From assembly GCA_945897465.1 (NCBI GenBank), contig CAMDFK010000023.1:1-60556 (forward strand): a stretch of DNA of 60,556 bases. Direction: 5' to 3'. A program made the position numbers and the translations under genes. Origin of the DNA: Limnohabitans sp. Rim8. GTDB taxonomy: Bacteria > Pseudomonadota > Gammaproteobacteria > Burkholderiales > Burkholderiaceae_C. Below, one piece after another: positions 37,302 to 46,911 of the stretch; the first letter of the stretch is position 1, and the number at the start of each line of letters is the position of its first letter. Below the pieces are notes generated by a model. The model was not told the origin of the DNA. It did not search any database and worked only from the letters and a program-made list of their open reading frames with translations.

Positions 37302-40300
37302 ATGTGGTTCACCCGCGTCAGTCTGCAAAACCCGGTTTTTGCCACCATGGTCATGTTGGCCTTGGTGGTGCTGGGCATCTTCTCTTTCCAGCGCCTGAAA
37401 GTCGATCAGTTCCCCAACATCGATTTTCCGGTGGTGGTCATCACCACCGAATACCCCGGCGCCTCTCCTGAGATCGTGGAGAGTGAAGTCTCCAAAAAGA
37501 TCGAAGAAGGCGTCAACTCCATCGCCGGCATCAGTGCCTTGACCTCACGCAGCTACGAGAACCAGTCGGTGGTGGTCATGGAGTTTCAGCTGCAGATCGA
37601 CGGCCGCAAAGCGGCCGAAGATGTGCGCGAAAAAGTCGCCTCACTGCGCCCCTTGCTGCGCACCGAAGTCAAAGAACCTCGGGTGCTGCGCTTTGACCCA
37701 TCCAGCCGCGCCGTGTGGTCGCTCGCGGTCATCCCCGAGGGCAACCAACTCAATGCGGTGGAGCTGACCAATTGGTCCGAGCAGGTGCTCAAAAAACGCC
37801 TCGAAAACGTGCGCGGTGTGGGCTCGGTCAGTTTGGTGGGCGGCAGCAAGCGCGAGATCAACTTGTACCTGCAACCTGCCCACATGGAAGCGCTGGGCGT
37901 CACCGCCGATCAAGTGGTGGCCGCCGTGCGTAATGAAAACCAGGACTTGCCGGTGGGCGCGATCCGCTCGCTCCAACAAGAGCGCATCGTGCAAATCAGC
38001 TCGCGCATGGAGCGGCCTGAGGACTTTGGCCGGATCATCGTGGCCCGCAAAAACGGCACCCCTATTCGCCTGTCGCAGGTGGCCACGGTGCAAGACGGTG
38101 CGCAAGAGCTCGAGAATCTGGCCCTGTACAACGGCCAGCGCACGCTCTTGATGTCGGTGCAAAAGTCGCAAGACGAGAACACCATCCAAGTGGTGGACGG
38201 CCTGATCAAGGCCGTGGCCGAGTTGCAGAGCCAGCTGCCACCCGGCGTCAAGCTCGAGCCCATCACCGACGGCTCGCGACCCATCCGCGTGTCGGTCAAC
38301 AACGTGCGCCAGACCTTGATCGAGGGGGCCATCCTCACGGTGTTGATCGTATTTTTGTTCCTCAACTCTTGGCGCTCCACGGTCATCACGGGCCTGACGC
38401 TGCCGATCTCGCTGATCGGCACCTTCATGTTCATGCAGATGTTCGGCTTCACCATCAACATGATCACGCTGATGGCTTTGAGTCTGTGTGTGGGTCTGCT
38501 GATTGACGACGCGATTGTGGTGCGCGAGAACATCGTGCGCCATGTGCAAATGGGCAAAAGCGCCTACCGCGCGTCACTCGAAGGGACACAAGAGATTGGT
38601 TTGGCCGTGCTGGCGACCACCTTGTCCATCGTGGCCGTGTTTTTGCCGATTGGTTTCATGGAGGGCATCATCGGCAAGTTCTTTCACGAGTTCGGCATCA
38701 CCATCGTGGCGGCCGTGATGATCTCGATGTTTGTGAGCTTCACACTCGACCCCATGTTGTCCAGCATCTGGCATGACCCGGCCATTGACGCTCATGGCAA
38801 GCAGCAAGCCCCAGTCAGTTGGTATGACAAAACGATTGGCCGCGTGACCGGCTGGTTTGACCGGGGCACCGATCGCTTGGCCGATGGCTACCAGGGCATC
38901 TTGCGCTGGTCGCTGGTGCACAAAAAATCCACCGTTTTTTTGGCGCTCGGCATTTTTGTGGCGAGCGTGTTCATGGTCCGTTTGCTGGGCACCGAGTTTG
39001 TGCCCAAGGCCGATTTTTCAGAGACCTCGCTCAAATTTGAAACACCGGTGGGCACTTCGCTCGAGGCCACCGAAGCCAAGACGCGCCAGGTCGAAGCCAT
39101 CCTGCGTGACTTTCCGGAGGTGCGCTACACCCTCAGCACCATCAACACCGCCAACGCGCAGGGCAAGAACAACGTCAACCTGTACATCCGTCTGGTGGAC
39201 CGCAAAAACCGCAACCGCAACGCCGACCAAATGTCGGCCGTGCTGCGCGAGCGCCTCAAGCAGGTGCCTGGCATCACGGTGACCCATGCCGGTTTGCTCG
39301 ACGCGATTGGTGGCAACAAACAGGTGGAGTTCTCTCTGCAAGGCCCGGACCAAAAAGAGCTGGAGCGCTTGGCGCTGATGGCGCTGGCGAAGGTGCGGGA
39401 CATCCCCGGCTTGGTGGACTTGGACTCCAGCGTCAAGCCCAACAAACCTGTCATCGGCGTGGAAGTCTTGCGAGATACGGCCTCGGACTTGGGCCTGGGC
39501 ACAGCGCAATTGGCAGGTCCCTTGCGCACCTTGGTGGCCGGGCAGACCGTGGGCAACTGGCGGGCTCCAGACGACCAGACCTATGACGTGAAGGTGCGCT
39601 TATCGCCCGAGGCCCGTAACAGCCCTCAAGATCTGGAGCGCCTGCCATTCATGGTGACGCCCGCGGCCGACGGCAGCCCGCGCATTGTGCGATTGGGACA
39701 AGTGGCCCGGATCACCGAGACCACCGGCTCCAACCAAATCAACCGCCGCGACATGATGCGGGAGGTGGCCTTCAACGCCAACGTATTTGGCCGCTCGGCG
39801 GGTGAGGTCTCAGCGGATGTACGCCAAGCCATGGACAGCTTGAACCTGCCGCCGGGCTACCGATTCAGCTTCGGCGGATCGACCAAAAACATGGCCGAAT
39901 CCTTTGGCTACGCCTTGTCCGCCCTGGCCATGGCTGTGATCTTCATCTACATGATTTTGGCCAGCCAGTTCAAGAGCTTCCTGCAGCCCCTGGCGCTCAT
40001 GACCTCACTGCCGCTGACCTTGATTGGCGTGGTGCTCGCCCTGCTGGCGTTCCGCTCGACCTTGTCCATGTTCTCCATCATCGGGGTGATCATGCTCATG
40101 GGCTTGGTGACCAAAAACGCCATTTTGTTGGTGGACTTTGCCATCCGCGCCCGAGAGGACGGTCTGGAGCGCAGCGAAGCCCTGCTGCTGGCGGCCAAGG
40201 TGCGTTTGCGCCCCATTTTGATGACCACTTTGGCCATGATTTTTGGCATGGTGCCACTGGCCTTTGCACTGACCGAGGGTTCCGAGCAACGCGCACCCAT

Positions 40301-40457
40301 GGGCCAAGCGGTCATTGGCGGGGTCATCACCTCCTCGCTCCTGACCCTGGTGGTGGTGCCCGTTGTGTACTGCTACATGGACGATCTGGCCCAATGGCTT
40401 CGCGCCAAAGCAGGTCTTGCGCCGGTCCGTCGAGAACAGGTCACGCCCGCCCCTTAA
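37302..40457 (+). CDS. RND efflux pump permease (HAE1 family)
   Basis: A 1051-residue inner-membrane proton antiporter with twelve transmembrane helices and two large periplasmic loops. It starts [19 protein letters not shown], and helix 4 has [13 protein letters not shown], the paired aspartates of the proton relay. [20 protein letters not shown] and [16 protein letters not shown] mark the second half. Length and motifs fit multidrug exporters of the AcrB/MdtB type, rather than the heavy-metal CusA type. The substrate is unknown. The outer-membrane TolC partner is three genes downstream. Confidence 0.95.
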   Translation: MWFTRVSLQNPVFATMVMLALVVLGIFSFQRLKVDQFPNIDFPVVVITTEYPGASPEIVESEVSKKIEEGVNSIAGISALTSRSYENQSVVVMEFQLQIDGRKAAEDVREKVASLRPLLRTEVKEPRVLRFDPSSRAVWSLAVIPEGNQLNAVELTNWSEQVLKKRLENVRGVGSVSLVGGSKREINLYLQPAHMEALGVTADQVVAAVRNENQDLPVGAIRSLQQERIVQISSRMERPEDFGRIIVARKNGTPIRLSQVATVQDGAQELENLALYNGQRTLLMSVQKSQDENTIQVVDGLIKAVAELQSQLPPGVKLEPITDGSRPIRVSVNNVRQTLIEGAILTVLIVFLFLNSWRSTVITGLTLPISLIGTFMFMQMFGFTINMITLMALSLCVGLLIDDAIVVRENIVRHVQMGKSAYRASLEGTQEIGLAVLATTLSIVAVFLPIGFMEGIIGKFFHEFGITIVAAVMISMFVSFTLDPMLSSIWHDPAIDAHGKQQAPVSWYDKTIGRVTGWFDRGTDRLADGYQGILRWSLVHKKSTVFLALGIFVASVFMVRLLGTEFVPKADFSETSLKFETPVGTSLEATEAKTRQVEAILRDFPEVRYTLSTINTANAQGKNNVNLYIRLVDRKNRNRNADQMSAVLRERLKQVPGITVTHAGLLDAIGGNKQVEFSLQGPDQKELERLALMALAKVRDIPGLVDLDSSVKPNKPVIGVEVLRDTASDLGLGTAQLAGPLRTLVAGQTVGNWRAPDDQTYDVKVRLSPEARNSPQDLERLPFMVTPAADGSPRIVRLGQVARITETTGSNQINRRDMMREVAFNANVFGRSAGEVSADVRQAMDSLNLPPGYRFSFGGSTKNMAESFGYALSALAMAVIFIYMILASQFKSFLQPLALMTSLPLTLIGVVLALLAFRSTLSMFSIIGVIMLMGLVTKNAILLVDFAIRAREDGLERSEALLLAAKVRLRPILMTTLAMIFGMVPLAFALTEGSEQRAPMGQAVIGGVITSSLLTLVVVPVVYCYMDDLAQWLRAKAGLAPVRREQVTPAP

Positions 40458-40500
40458 AATCAAGCCTCATCCAAACAAGAACCCGCTGGAGAAAAAAAAC

Positions 40501-41160
40501 ATGGATCTGAACCAGGCCCGCTTCAACATGATTGAGCAGCAAATCCGTCCTTGGGAAGTGCTGGACCCGCAAGTGTTGGCCCTGCTGTCCACCGTGCGCC
40601 GTGAAGACTTTGTACCCATGGCGCACAAGGCCTTGGCTTTTGTGGACATGGACATCCCGCTGGGCACAGCCCCCAACCAAGTCATGTTGGCCCCTCGTGT
40701 ACAAGCCCGTTTGCTGCAAGACTTGGCTGTGCAAAAAACCGACAAGGTCTTGGACATCGGCACCGGTTCGGGCTTCATGGCGGCTTTGCTGGCCCACCAG
40801 GCCGCCAGCGTGCTGAGCTTGGAGATCGACTCGGCTTTGGCCGCTCAGGCCCAAACCAATTTGCAAAAAGCGGGCGTGAGCAACGCGGTCGTGCGCTGCG
40901 CCGATGGCAGTGCCGGTGCACCCGCTGACGGTCCGTTTGACGCCATGGTCATCAGTGGCTCGGTGGCTGAAGTGCCTGCCGCCTTGCTGCAGCAGTTGAG
41001 TGTGGGGGGTCGCCTTGTCACCATCGTGGGCGACGAGCCGATGATGCGGGCCACCCTCATCACCCGCACAGGCACGAACAGCTGGACCACCACCGAGCCC
41101 TGGGACTGCAACGCCCCCCGCTTGTCGGGTTTTGCCGAACCCTCACGCTTCAAATTCTGA
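40501..41160 (+). CDS. Protein-L-isoaspartate O-methyltransferase family protein
   Basis: A 219-residue SAM-dependent methyltransferase of the PCMT family, which repairs isoaspartyl residues. VLDIGTGSGFMAALLAH is SAM motif I, and the N-terminal MIEQQIRPWEVLDPQVLALL plus REDFVP are typical of the beta-proteobacterial subgroup next to tolC. The residues ALVFVDMDIPLG sit where Pcm has its active-site loop. This subgroup is not the survival-linked pcm near surE, so the substrate may differ. GGAG lies 10 bases before the ATG at 40501. Confidence 0.85.
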   Translation: MDLNQARFNMIEQQIRPWEVLDPQVLALLSTVRREDFVPMAHKALAFVDMDIPLGTAPNQVMLAPRVQARLLQDLAVQKTDKVLDIGTGSGFMAALLAHQAASVLSLEIDSALAAQAQTNLQKAGVSNAVVRCADGSAGAPADGPFDAMVISGSVAEVPAALLQQLSVGGRLVTIVGDEPMMRATLITRTGTNSWTTTEPWDCNAPRLSGFAEPSRFKF

Positions 41161-41167
41161 CATCGCC

Positions 41168-41497
41168 ATGCAGCAACTCCACCCTGCCCAAATCGCTGAA
41201 TGGGCCAGCCAACAGGCCCAGCGCCCCGTCTTGCTTGATGTGCGCGAGGGCTGGGAAGTGCAAACGGCCAGCGCCAAACCCGAAGGCTTGGACCTGTTGC
41301 ACATGCCCATGCAAACCATTCCAGCACGGCTGCACGAAATGGACAAAACCCGCCCCATTGCCTGCTTGTGCCACCACGGTGGACGCAGCATGCAGGTGGC
41401 CAACTTTTTGATCCAGCACGGCTTTGAGGTGGTCAATGTGGCCGGGGGCATACATGCCTGGTCCGCACAAGTGGATCCCAGCATACCGGTGTATTGA
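41168..41497 (+). CDS. Rhodanese-like domain protein
   Basis: A 109-residue single-domain sulfurtransferase. VLLDVREGWEV is the first CH2 motif and the active-site loop is CLCHHGGRSMQ, with the catalytic cysteine before HHGGR, a variant of CxxGxR. Such proteins move sulfane sulfur or act in redox control. It starts 7 bases after the methyltransferase and ends 50 bases before tolC. The ATG at 41168 is used; the frame extends into the upstream gene. Confidence 0.88.
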   Translation: MQQLHPAQIAEWASQQAQRPVLLDVREGWEVQTASAKPEGLDLLHMPMQTIPARLHEMDKTRPIACLCHHGGRSMQVANFLIQHGFEVVNVAGGIHAWSAQVDPSIPVY

Positions 41498-41547
41498 GTC
41501 CACCTTCAAACCGTTCCAGGACAGATATTTTTTAACAAAGACCCGCC

Positions 41548-42861
41548 ATGAAACTGCGTAACCTGCCCCTGACTTTGGCCTTGATGGCCGCCTTTGCAGG
41601 CACAGCACAAGCCCAAAGCTTGGCCACACTCTACGAAGCGGCCAAAAGCCACGATGCCACCTTCAAGGCGGCCCAATCGCAATACAAGGCTGCTCAGGCC
41701 AAGGCCGACCAAGCCAGGGGCTTGCTGCGCCCCACCGCAGGCCTGGGCGGCAATTTGTCGGAATCCTCCTTGAGCAATCTGTCAAATGCAGCGGGCAGTG
41801 GGGAATTTGGCACCCGCAGTTTGTCCCTCAATGCCAGCCACCCCCTCTACCGGCCAGCCAATCAAATCACCTTTCAACAAGGCCTCAAACAGGAAAACTT
41901 GGCCCTGGTGCAGCTCAAAGTTGCCGAGCAGGAACTGATTTTGAGACTGAGCCAAGCCTACTTTGATGTTTTGACATCTCAGGAAAGCCTGAATTTCGTC
42001 AAAGCCCAAAAGTCGGCCGTGTCCGAACAGCTCGCGGCTGCCAAGCGCAACTTTGAAGTGGGCACTGCCACCATCACCGACACGCGCGAAGCCCAGGCCC
42101 GCTTTGACCTGGTCACCGCTCAAGAGATCGCTGCCGAAAACGATTTGCGCATCAAAAGGCTGGCCCTCGACGAGACCGTCGGTCTGCGTGATGTGAGTCC
42201 CAAAGCCTTGCTTGGTGAAGTGCAGATGGAAGATCTGCAAAAAGGCAGCATCGATGCATGGGTGACCCAATCGGCCCAAGACAATGGCCAACTGGTTCAG
42301 GCCCGCATCGCACTGGAATTGGCTCGCCTAGAAATCACCAAAGCCAAGGCCGCCGAGCGACCCACCGTGGACTTGGTGGGCAGCTACGGCATGACGCGTT
42401 ACCGCAATGGCGCCACATCCCAACAGGACACCAACGTCGCCACCGTTGGCCTGACCTTCAACTACCCGCTGTACACCGGCCAATCCACTCAGAACCGCAT
42501 TCGCGAAACCGTGGCGCTGGAGGACAAAGCCCGCAATGACTTGGAAGCTGCTCAACGCAGTGTGGCGCAAGCGACCCGTGCCGCATTCCTCGGACTCCAA
42601 TCCGGCCTGAGTCAGGTCCATGCCTTGAAGGCGGCTGAAGCCTCCAGCCAAAGCGCTTTGGACGCCAACAAACTGGGCTACCAAGTGGGCGTGCGCATCA
42701 ACATCGATGTGCTCAACAGCCAAAGCCAGCTTTTCCAGACCAAGCGCGATTTGGCCAAGGCCCGCCACGATGTCTTGCTCGGCCAGTTGCGTCTGCTTCA
42801 GGTCAGCGGAACCCTCAAAGCCAACGATCTGCAAGACATCTCCCGCTTGCTCCAAAAATAA
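41548..42861 (+). CDS. tolC: TolC family outer membrane efflux channel
   Basis: A 437-residue precursor. The signal peptide MKLRNLPLTLALMAAFAGTAQA is followed by LATLYEAAKSHDATFKAAQS, the usual start of TolC, and two homologous halves of alpha-helical barrel with beta-strands (SLSNLSNAAGSGEFGTRSLS in the first, GSYGMTRYRNGATSQQDT in the second). Length fits TolC. It completes the tripartite pump whose other parts are at 36129-40457, and converges on waaA. Confidence 0.94.
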   Translation: MKLRNLPLTLALMAAFAGTAQAQSLATLYEAAKSHDATFKAAQSQYKAAQAKADQARGLLRPTAGLGGNLSESSLSNLSNAAGSGEFGTRSLSLNASHPLYRPANQITFQQGLKQENLALVQLKVAEQELILRLSQAYFDVLTSQESLNFVKAQKSAVSEQLAAAKRNFEVGTATITDTREAQARFDLVTAQEIAAENDLRIKRLALDETVGLRDVSPKALLGEVQMEDLQKGSIDAWVTQSAQDNGQLVQARIALELARLEITKAKAAERPTVDLVGSYGMTRYRNGATSQQDTNVATVGLTFNYPLYTGQSTQNRIRETVALEDKARNDLEAAQRSVAQATRAAFLGLQSGLSQVHALKAAEASSQSALDANKLGYQVGVRINIDVLNSQSQLFQTKRDLAKARHDVLLGQLRLLQVSGTLKANDLQDISRLLQK

Positions 42862-42919
42862 GCGGGCGACACGCTCAGGCCAGGGACCACGTCAGGGCAC
42901 CTGGTGTCTTGGCAAGGAC

Positions 42920-44254
42920 TCAAATCCGTCCTGCCAAGGCCTGGGCGTATCGCATGGCAGCCCCCCGACTTTGGGCCACCAACTCCAGCCCTTTTTGGCG
43001 GGCGCTGGCCATTTCAGCGGGCTGACGCAACCACGCCCACACCTGGTCCAATGCACTGTCCATGTCGCTGACGCGCATTGCAGCCCCGACTTGCTGGGCG
43101 TTTTGGGCGGCCTCTGCAAAGTTGAAGGTGTGGGGCCCCATGATGACCGGGCAGCCAAAGGCGACGGCCTCGATCAGGTTCTGACCGCCCAAGGGCATGA
43201 AGCTGCCCCCCAGCAAAGCCATATCGGCGCTTTGAAAATACACCGGCATCTCGCCCAGGCTGTCACCCAAGCAAACGGTCAATGGCTCGGACGGGACCTG
43301 CAAAGGTGGTCCCACATCCCAGCTGGAGCGACGCACAACCGCCAGTCCCTGCGCTGTCAGCCAGGCATGGATGCCGTCAAAGCGCTGCGGGTGCCTGGGC
43401 ACCAGCAACCACACCACGCCCGCAGCCTTCAAATCAGTCAGTCGATCGGTATTGCCCATCAAGGCCTGCAGCCACAAAGCCTCTTCGCCTTCGCGGCTGC
43501 TGGCCAGCATGACCACCGGACGGGGCGTGCCGTGGTGCTGCCAGCGCTGGCGCCAAACTTGGGCCAAGGCCTGTGCGTCAGGCTGAGCCGGCACATCATA
43601 TTTGAGGTTGCCCAAGACCGCCTGCACCGTCGCGCCCAGTTGCTCCAAGCGTGCGCCGTCATCCGGGCTTTGCGCCAACACGGCCATCAAACGGCGGTAG
43701 GCCGGGCCGGACAGCCATGACCAGCGCAAAGCCGAGCGCAGCGACTTGTCGTTGAGTCGGGCATTGGCCAGCGACAAGGGCACCTGCGCCTGCACACAAG
43801 CCTGCACCAGCGCAGGCCAGACCTCGGTCTCCATCAGGATGCCCAGTTGAGGCCGGTGGTGCTGTAAAAAACGCCGGGTGGCCTCGGGCGTGTCCCAAGG
43901 CAGCCAGGCCTGCGCATCGCCTGGGCGCAGCAAGGCCTGCCCCTGCGCCCAACCGGTGGCGGTGCTGTGGGTCAGCAGCAAACGCATGCCGGGCCGAACA
44001 TCGCGCAAGGCCTCGATCAAAATGGCCGCCGCTCGCGTCTCCCCCAAGGAGACGGCATGCACCCAAATGCGCCCGGGCTCAGGCGCCACGCCCTCATAAA
44101 AGCCAAAGCGCTGAGGCATGTGGTCCAGATAACCGGGCTCTTGTTGGCCGCGGCGGCGCAGTTTTCGGCGCAGCAGCGGCTGCAAGGCCCGCATCACCAG
44201 GCCGTAGGCCAAGAGAGTCAGGCGTTCTGCCCAGGTCATTCCCTGCCCCATCAA
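42920..44254 (-). CDS. waaA: 3-deoxy-D-manno-octulosonic acid (Kdo) transferase
   Basis: A 444-residue GT30 enzyme that adds Kdo to lipid IVA at the cytoplasmic face of the inner membrane. It has an N-terminal membrane segment, IWVHAVSLGETRAA with the catalytic glutamate, and GQNLIEAVAFGCPVIMGPHTFNF in the C-terminal domain. The ATG at 44254 overlaps the TGA of the upstream glycosyltransferase by 4 bases, which fixes the start. Together with lpxH in this window it belongs to lipid A-core synthesis. Confidence 0.95.
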   Translation of the reverse strand: MMGQGMTWAERLTLLAYGLVMRALQPLLRRKLRRRGQQEPGYLDHMPQRFGFYEGVAPEPGRIWVHAVSLGETRAAAILIEALRDVRPGMRLLLTHSTATGWAQGQALLRPGDAQAWLPWDTPEATRRFLQHHRPQLGILMETEVWPALVQACVQAQVPLSLANARLNDKSLRSALRWSWLSGPAYRRLMAVLAQSPDDGARLEQLGATVQAVLGNLKYDVPAQPDAQALAQVWRQRWQHHGTPRPVVMLASSREGEEALWLQALMGNTDRLTDLKAAGVVWLLVPRHPQRFDGIHAWLTAQGLAVVRRSSWDVGPPLQVPSEPLTVCLGDSLGEMPVYFQSADMALLGGSFMPLGGQNLIEAVAFGCPVIMGPHTFNFAEAAQNAQQVGAAMRVSDMDSALDQVWAWLRQPAEMASARQKGLELVAQSRGAAMRYAQALAGRI

Positions 44255-45333
44255 CGCGGGGCACCCTGGTCAAACAACTGCTGGTAGACCTGTCCAATGC
44301 CTTCGGCTTCTTTGGACAAGGAGAATAATTGCGACACACGCGCCTGAGCGGCCTGGCCCCTCAGAACTGCAGCGGGCAAGTCGGCCAGGACCAGTCGCAC
44401 CGCTGTGGCCAGACCCGGGGCGTCGCCCGTGTCGACCAACTCGCCGTTGACGCCCGGCAGCACCAGTTGCTCAAAGGCTCCGGTGCGTGAACACACCAAG
44501 GCACAGCCGGTGGCTGCGGCTTCGAATGGGGTCAGGCCAAAAGGCTCGTAGCGCGGGCAGGCCACACAAAGCAGGCAACGCTGGTACCACCGATGCACCT
44601 CGCCAGCGGGCACTTCGCCCAGAAACACGATGCGCTCGGACAACCCCGCCTGAGCGATTTTGTCGATCAGGGCCTGTTGGTAAGCCTGGTGCTGAGGCTG
44701 GGCCAGCCCTGCAATCACGGCTGTGGCGCCAGGCAGGTGTGGCAGCGCCTCGATCATGGCGTCGACAAACACATCGCTGCCTTTGTCGGGCCGCACCCGG
44801 CCAAACACGCCAATACCGTACTGCCCGGGCAAGCCGGAATCGGCCCAGGCCTTGAGCTTGTCAGGGGGCGGCGCAAAGCGAGACAGGTCAATGCCATGGG
44901 GCACCACGGCGGTGCTGTTGGGCACAAAAGAAGCCGCCAGCGGCGTGGTCGAAATGACCGCATCCATTTTGGAAATCAACCAGCGTGGAAAACGGCCATG
45001 CAAATGCTGAGCCGCCGAAGTAAAAACCAGTTTAATCGGCAGCCGCAACACATCCCGCGCAAAGATCGCCGCCATCATTTCCGGATCACGCCGAACGTGC
45101 CAGATTCGGAATGCCCGACCCTTTGGTGGCTTGCGCGACAATGCCATCGCCTGCCCCAATGTCATGCCGTCGATGCCGTTGGACATGCGCGTGCCACAAA
45201 AGCCCAAGCGCCATTGCTGGGCCTGCAAGGGCACAAGCGCATTGATGGTGGCAGAAACACCGGTGTACCTCTGCTTCAAATTGAGCACGACCACCTCGGG
45301 ATCAGGGCTCAGCAAAGGGTGAAGGGCGCTCAT
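44251..45333 (-). CDS. LPS core glycosyltransferase (GT4 family)
   Basis: A 360-residue GT-B glycosyltransferase. The N-terminus VVLNLKQRYTGVSATINALVP resembles LpcC-type core mannosyltransferases, and the donor-binding E-x7-E motif is EPFGLTPFEAA. GVFGRVRPDKGSDVFVDAM is the nucleotide-sugar loop. It is directly upstream of waaA with a 4-base overlap and downstream of a phosphohexomutase gene, so it probably adds the sugar next to Kdo. The sugar identity is inferred. Confidence 0.88.
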   Translation of the reverse strand: MSALHPLLSPDPEVVVLNLKQRYTGVSATINALVPLQAQQWRLGFCGTRMSNGIDGMTLGQAMALSRKPPKGRAFRIWHVRRDPEMMAAIFARDVLRLPIKLVFTSAAQHLHGRFPRWLISKMDAVISTTPLAASFVPNSTAVVPHGIDLSRFAPPPDKLKAWADSGLPGQYGIGVFGRVRPDKGSDVFVDAMIEALPHLPGATAVIAGLAQPQHQAYQQALIDKIAQAGLSERIVFLGEVPAGEVHRWYQRCLLCVACPRYEPFGLTPFEAAATGCALVCSRTGAFEQLVLPGVNGELVDTGDAPGLATAVRLVLADLPAAVLRGQAAQARVSQLFSLSKEAEGIGQVYQQLFDQGAPR

Positions 45334-45353
45334 AAAACTTTTGGAAAGACTGA

Positions 45354-46757
45354 TCAGTGCGCCGCCGCCTGAATCTTGGCATCGGGCTTGACCGAGCGCA
45401 ACAGCGTCAACATCTCATTTTCAATGCGATGAAGCGCCGCTTCGGTCTGACCCTCAAACCGCAGCACCAGAACAGGCGTGGTGTTGGACGCGCGGATCAG
45501 GCCAAAACCATCGGGCCAGTCCACGCGCAATCCGTCGATCGTGAAAACTTTGGCGGGTGCCTTGAAGGCATCACCCGCCAGCACCTGCAAGGCGCTGGTC
45601 ACGCTGTGGGGCTCGCCCTCGGCGCAGGCCACATTCAACTCGGGCGTGCTGAAGCTGGTGGGCAAGGCGTTGAGCACCGCGTTGGCGTCTGGGGCTTGGC
45701 TGACAATCTCCAGCAAACGGCAGCCTGCGTAAGTACCGTCATCAAACCCGTACCAGCGCTCCTTGAAGAAGATGTGCCCGCTCATCTCGCCGCCCAAGGG
45801 GGCCTGCCCCCCTTCGGCCTCGATGGCCCGCATCTGGGCCTTGATGAGCGAGTGCCCGGTTTTGTACATCAGGGGTTGCCCGCCAGCCGCTTCGATGGCC
45901 GGGGCCAAGCGCTGTGAGCACTTCACGTCAAACAAAATGGTGCCGCCGGGCACGCGGCTGAGCACGTCTTGCGCAAACAGCTGCATCTGGCGGTCGGGGT
46001 AAATGTTGTTGCCGTCTTTCGTGACGATGCCCAGGCGGTCGCCGTCGCCGTCAAAGGCCAAGCCCAACTCGGCACCGCTGGTTTTCAGGGCGTTCATCAG
46101 GTCTTGCAGGTTTTCTGGCTTGCTCGGGTCAGGGTGGTGATTGGGAAAGTTGCCATCGACTTCGCTGAACAACTCGATCACCTCGCAGCCCAGGGCGCGA
46201 AAAATACCGGGGGCCGAAGCGCCAGCAATCCCGTTGCCCGAGTCAACAACGATCTTCATGGGGCGTGCCAACTTAATGTCACCCACGATGCGCTGCGAGT
46301 AATCGGCCAGCACGTTCAGCTGCGTGACGCTGCCGCCACCTTGCAACTGCCAGGTCTCGGCTTCGATCCTCTGGCGCAGGCCCTGGATTTCGTCGCCGTA
46401 AATGGCGCGGCCGCCCAGCACCATCTTGAAGCCGTTGTAGTCCTTGGGGTTGTGGCTGCCCGTGACCTGGATGCCGCTTTGGCAAACGGTGCTGGCCGCA
46501 AAGTAAAGCATGGGCGTGGTGGCCAAGCCGATGTCGATCACCCGAATGCCTGCGGCCACCAATCCGCGAATCAGCGCCGCAGACAGATCCGGACCGCTCA
46601 AGCGCCCATCACGCCCCACAGCCACCGTGCTTTGGCCTTGGGAAAGGGCATGTGTGCCAAAGGCCCGACCCAAGCCTTCGGCCACAGCTTCGTTCAGGGT
46701 GGAGGGCACCACGCCACGGATGTCGTAGGCTTTGAAGATGGAGGGGGTCACTTGCAT
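45354..46757 (-). CDS. Phosphomannomutase/phosphoglucomutase
   Basis: A 467-residue alpha-D-phosphohexomutase of the AlgC type, which interconverts mannose or glucose 6- and 1-phosphates for surface polysaccharide. The phosphoserine loop is VTGSHNPKDYNGFKM, the metal loop is DGDGDRLGIV, and the sugar loop is GGEMSGHIFF. A C-terminal GLRVDWPDGFGLIRASNTTP forms the phosphate site. The ATG at 46757 is chosen over an upstream TTG. It feeds the glycosyltransferase and waaA downstream. Confidence 0.93.
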   Translation of the reverse strand: MQVTPSIFKAYDIRGVVPSTLNEAVAEGLGRAFGTHALSQGQSTVAVGRDGRLSGPDLSAALIRGLVAAGIRVIDIGLATTPMLYFAASTVCQSGIQVTGSHNPKDYNGFKMVLGGRAIYGDEIQGLRQRIEAETWQLQGGGSVTQLNVLADYSQRIVGDIKLARPMKIVVDSGNGIAGASAPGIFRALGCEVIELFSEVDGNFPNHHPDPSKPENLQDLMNALKTSGAELGLAFDGDGDRLGIVTKDGNNIYPDRQMQLFAQDVLSRVPGGTILFDVKCSQRLAPAIEAAGGQPLMYKTGHSLIKAQMRAIEAEGGQAPLGGEMSGHIFFKERWYGFDDGTYAGCRLLEIVSQAPDANAVLNALPTSFSTPELNVACAEGEPHSVTSALQVLAGDAFKAPAKVFTIDGLRVDWPDGFGLIRASNTTPVLVLRFEGQTEAALHRIENEMLTLLRSVKPDAKIQAAAH

Positions 46758-46911
46758 GGAAAAAACCAATCAAAAGCCATCAGGCTGGGTGGATGAAATG
46801 ATCCCCACATTGTAGGCGGCTAGGACATACAAACCAGGGCATCACCAGGGGTCCGGAAACAGCACAAACCCACCGCTCATTCGCCCCCGTTTGCCGATAA
46901 CATGACCGGTG

